The notes beneath the pieces were generated by a model, which did not search any database, was not told the origin of the DNA, and saw only the letters and a program-made list of their open reading frames with translations. The position numbers and the translations under genes are program-made. A stretch of DNA of 64,000 nucleotides, from assembly GCA_020226215.1 (NCBI GenBank), contig CM035226.1, positions 93,892,895 through 93,956,894 on the forward strand. Reading direction: 5' to 3'. This document shows positions 60,782 to 64,000 of this stretch, piece by piece. Within the stretch, counting starts at the first letter, position 1; each line of letters opens with the position of its first letter. Origin of the DNA: Sindora glabra. Taxonomy: Eukaryota > Streptophyta > Magnoliopsida > Fabales > Fabaceae.

Positions 60782-62327
60782 TGATGTGAAAAATATTATC
60801 TATATTATTTTTTTCCTATTTTGTACCTCTTAAAGTATTGCATATACTTAATTTAATGAAATTAGTATTATTTTGTGATTAAGTTATAATTTTATAATAT
60901 TAATGAATTATTCAGTTAAAGTTAGATTTTGACACTATATATATGTATTTTGCTATAACTTGAGTTCCAAATATCCATATTAGGTGACATATATGGAGTT
61001 TAAAGGTTAAGAGGAAGTTCAAAAATTTTTATATTTTAGCCAGAATCCATTTCAAACATTTAAAGTGTCAAATTCAGTCATGAGGATGAAGTACTATAAT
61101 TGTCCAATTTGACCCGTTCGTCATTTTTAGGCCATAAATGGAGGTCCAAGAGTCCAAATGAGGTCAAACTAACACCCCAAGTTAGCTTAGATCTAGCATA
61201 ACAACTTTTATATTTAGGAATTAGTGAAACTATACCATTTTTTGTTAAACATTGGCTAAATATTTACTTACGAGAATTTACTATTGTAAATAGTGTTAGT
61301 AAATTAGTTTGTAAATTGGGTTATAGGCTTCTAAATTAAGCAAGGTCCCTTTCTTTGTAACCGTAAAAGGCATATTAATTTCACTAGTAGATTTTCTACC
61401 TTAAATATAACTCAATTTTGTGCTTCCAATGGCATTCATTTAGATTTGATAACACTTTTTCTTCTTCTAGTTTTCTTTGTAAACAATTATGAGTGGCTGG
61501 TTTTCTTTAATCAGTTCAAGGGATTTTCAACTTTAATTTAGTTTAATTTTGAAACTCTATCTTACTAATTTACTTTTAATTTGATTATCCTTTAATTCTT
61601 TACTTTTTTAAATTTATGATTACTTTAGATGATTTGCTAATTAGTGCCCTTTAGTTAATTGTCTATTATTGTCTATTACTAAATGATTAATTATGATGTT
61701 AGGTTGTAATTAATTAATAAATGTAAAGCAATTAGGTTTTGATTATTTAATATGTAAGTGAATCATTAGTTGCCTTAAAAAAATAGGATCTAAATTGATT
61801 ATTCAATGCTAAGTTGAGTTATTAATTTTATTTTAGCCACTCCTTAAATTTTAATACTATTGTTTGAATATTGGACTTGAATAATAAAGAATTAATTTAG
61901 GTGTTAGGCTTAGAATAATTAATTAAGGAAGACAAGGATTGTTTTTAGGGGTAATCCTTGACTAATTAAGTTTAGAATGTCTTTTAAATTGGTAATTCTC
62001 TCTATTGTGACCTTCCCTCTTTTATTTATTAATTTATTTAGTTATTCTAATAATGAAAAAGTGATAATTCATATAATGCACACATGCAAGATCTTAGGTT
62101 TGAACCCCCAGATATGATGAAGAGTAAAACCCTTAAGATAGTATCAAGTATTTTTGTTATTAATCGATGTGTTTTGTTCTATTTAATTATGTTTGTAAAA
62201 ATCCACTATTTTTATATTTTGTTGTCATCTATTGATCATCTAGTCCCTTGGGTTTGAACTAGACTCTCCCTATCTACTTGGTATAGTATGTTTAATTTAA
62301 TTTTTGATATGAAATGATGTATATCAT
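60782..62327 (+). repeat. 3' LTR, carrying a SINE-like insert
   Basis: 1546 bp. After subtracting the ~125-bp insert at 62028-62152 it is close to the length of the 5' LTR. It begins TGATGTGAAAAATATTAT and ends TATATCA directly before the TGAGT target duplication. Confidence 0.88.
62028..62152. mobile_element. SINE-like insertion in the 3' LTR
   Basis: About 125 bp present in the 3' LTR and absent from the 5' LTR, where CTTTTATTT runs directly into TTGTTATTAATC. The insert contains GGTTTGAACCCCC at 62097-62109, close to the RNA polymerase III B box (GGTTCGANNCC), preceded by CACACATGCAAGATCTTA, wording common in tRNA-derived plant SINEs, and a weak A-box-like AAAAAGTGATAATT about 40 bp upstream. 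Target duplication is uncertain (T/A-rich flanks). Confidence 0.55.
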
Positions 62328-62756
62328 GAGTCATGTAAAATGCCATATTGGATATCATGTAAACAACTTTATTAGAAAACTAATAAAGTTAAGTTATTGA
62401 GTGGCTTTGCAGATTTTTCAAAAATTAGAAGGTAAATTTATTTGGAAAAAATTTAAGGGACGAGTTTAAAATTTTAGTAACAATTAAGAAATAAAAAAAA
62501 TATCCTTTTACAAAAAATAAATTAGGAGTTAAGATTCATAGATGTTAGATTTTATTCTATTGTTTTAAAAAATAAATATACCTAAAATTACTCTTTAACA
62601 TTTGATATAATCTACTTTACTATAAAAATTATATTAATGAAATAAAATCATGTTAATTAAAAAATACGATGAATTACGAAAAATGAAAAAACATTTAAAT
62701 TGATTGAATTATTAAACGACAAATTAAAACAACTAAATAAAATATTATTTTACTAA

Positions 62757-63580
62757 GGGGGTGTTTGGCAAACAGCTTTTTCATTAGCTGTTAGCTGGTT
62801 TGACTAAAATCAGCTGGTTGGCTTGGCAATAAGCTGATTTTGGTGTTTGGTAATCAGCTTATTGAATCAGTTGATTGGCCCTAAAAAGCTAAAAACGAAA
62901 AAGCTAAAGGAAGTAGCTTTTTCAATCAGCTTATCTGAAAAATGACCAAATTACCCTAAATAAATTTTCATATTTTTCATTTTCTCCTTTCTAAAAATTC
63001 TTAAAAAATTTAATAATTATAAAAAGTAGATTAATTTAATTTTAAAAAATATTTAATATATAATAATATATTATTTATAATATATCTAATAAATTAATAA
63101 TAAATTATAATAATTTTAAAAGTTATTTAATAGAATAAATATATAATATTACTTATAAAAACTATTTAATTTTAAAAATATCCAATAATTTAATAATAAA
63201 TTATAATAATTTTTAAAATTATTTAATAGAATAAATATATAATATTATTTATAAAAATTATTTAATTTAAAAAATATTTAATAATTTAATAATAAATTAT
63301 AATAATATATTATTTATAAAAAAATTTAATATATTGACTAATATATAAAATTTAAAAATATTAAAATAAAAAATACTCAAATAATTCATAAAATATACTC
63401 ATACCCTTATATGTCATTTTACATACAAACAACTAATATAAACAGCTAATTTTACCAAACACTCTTATTCAAACAGCTAATATAATCAGCTAGTCAAATC
63501 AGTTAATACAATCAACTATCAGCTAATAGTTAATCAAATCAGCTAACCGCTACAGCTATCAGCTGTTTCCAAACAAGGCC
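62757..63580 (-). mobile_element. PIF/Harbinger-type MITE, copy 2
   Basis: 824 bp, starting GGGGGTGTTTGG and ending CCAAACAAGGCC, flanked by the 3-bp target duplication TAA (62754-62756 and 63581-63583). GGGGGTGTTTGG-like ends and TAA/TTA target sites are the mark of PIF/Harbinger (Tourist-type) MITEs. The ends carry CAGCTGAT-type repeats and the core is AT-rich. It is inverted relative to copy 1 at 14553-15328. Non-coding. Confidence 0.85.
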
Positions 63581-63583
63581 TAA

Positions 63584-64000
63584 AAGTTTATATTTTTTAA
63601 ATTCAATAAAACAACAATAAACCTTTGACAAATTATTGATATGACAACTAATACTTAAAGTAAGTCTCATCTGTTCGCTAAATGGTAATTGATGAAGCAT
63701 TTATGTATACAAGTAATTAAATTTTCAAAGTCGGCCATTAACTCGCACTCCAGGATCCGACTTTCTCCTCTTTTACATTTTGGATTGGATCTTAAATTTA
63801 AGTCGCATTTGATAATCTTTTGAAGCCTTTGCTCTCTTTTTATATTTTGGATTAAATTTCAAATTTTTGTAAGTGTACAAATTTAGTGATTTAACAATTC
63901 CTTGGATCAAAATAAAATAAAATATTCAAATATACATATATATCTAGAGTTGTTTGCCAAAATAATTTAGAGTTTAAAATATATTTTTTTAATGTTATGT
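63584..64000. other. Intergenic DNA
   Basis: Mostly AT-rich, with a slightly GC-richer piece at 63725-63830. No gene recognised before the window ends. Confidence 0.4.

Larger units (their letters stand above)
54975..62327 (+). mobile_element. Athila/Tat-type Ty3-gypsy retrotransposon, gag-protease only
   Basis: A 7.35-kb element with two LTRs (54975-56349 and 60782-62327) that start TGATGTGAAAAA and end ATCA or TATATCA, so both are TG...CA. A perfect 5-bp target duplication TGAGT lies at 54970-54974 and 62328-62332. Inside, a decayed gag and a partial protease of Athila/Tat style are readable on the plus strand. No reverse transcriptase, RNase H or integrase is seen between 59040 and 60780, so the copy is non-autonomous. 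It sits inside MITE A and just right of MITE B. The primer-binding site is not recognisable. Confidence 0.88.
54211..62511. mobile_element. Outer Mutator-like MITE (A), split by later insertions
   Basis: The left end starts AGGCAAAAACGTATTTTAAT. The right end, reverse-complemented, starts GTAAAAGGATATTTTTTTTA, followed on both sides by TACTGAAATTTTAA/TACTAAAATTTTAA and TTTACTCTTTA/TTTACCTTCTA text. The 9-bp direct repeat AAAAAATAA flanks it (54202-54210 and 62512-62520), as expected of Mutator-type insertion, although it is A-rich. The left arm reads GACATTTTACATGACTTTT, matched in inverted form by GTCATGTAAAATGCC just after the retrotransposon. The element's own sequence is only about 0.4 kb; everything between is nested. 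Confidence 0.7.

Overview
The window is nuclear DNA of a flowering plant, most likely a eudicot. It is very AT-rich and gene-poor, and it is built from decayed plant transposable elements: an L1-type LINE with a C-terminal RNase H, an Athila/Tat-type Ty3-gypsy element, CACTA, PIF/Harbinger and Mutator-like elements, and a SINE-like insert. No species can be named from sequence alone. No bacterial operon, CRISPR array, tRNA or rRNA gene was seen.

The only gene that looks intact is an intronless VQ-motif gene at 41066-41482 (+). It encodes a 138-residue protein of the SIGMA FACTOR BINDING PROTEIN (SIB1/SIB2) type. It has a clear TATA box at 40967 and a fused G-box/TGACG element at 40713. Two related hairpin MITEs lie on either side of it (about 39.2 kb and 45.0 kb). 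Two orphan terminal exons on the minus strand (9965-10131 and 12673-12808) look coding, but no parent gene could be recognised.

Layout. 0-1.3 kb: AT-rich DNA and a small GC-rich island. 1.47-6.19 kb: a dead LINE. 7.3-9.8 kb: palindromic and tandem repeats of DNA-transposon type. 9.9-12.9 kb: gene remnants, UTR-like sequence and a 148-bp tandem duplication. 14.55-15.33 kb: Harbinger MITE copy 1. 18.56-29.34 kb: a large CACTA-like composite with recurring palindromes and a five-unit minisatellite. 30-34.4 kb: extremely AT-rich DNA with a decayed ~330-bp tandem repeat. 35.69-35.83 kb: a foldback MITE. 38.6-45.5 kb: the VQ gene neighbourhood. 46.76-49.29 kb: a CACTA fragment with palindromic subterminal repeats, a minus-strand promoter, a first exon and an acidic C-terminal exon. 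49.84-50.37 kb: the end of a different CACTA family. 51-53.1 kb: probable solo LTR. 54.2-62.5 kb: a readable nest in which a Mutator-like MITE was invaded first by another MITE and then by an Athila-type retrotransposon, whose 3' LTR later received a SINE-like insert. 62.76-63.58 kb: Harbinger MITE copy 2, inverted relative to copy 1.

No new multi-gene system was found. The strongest points are the order of insertions in the 54-62 kb nest (supported by target-site duplications), the promoter of the VQ gene, and the CACTA transcription-unit architecture.
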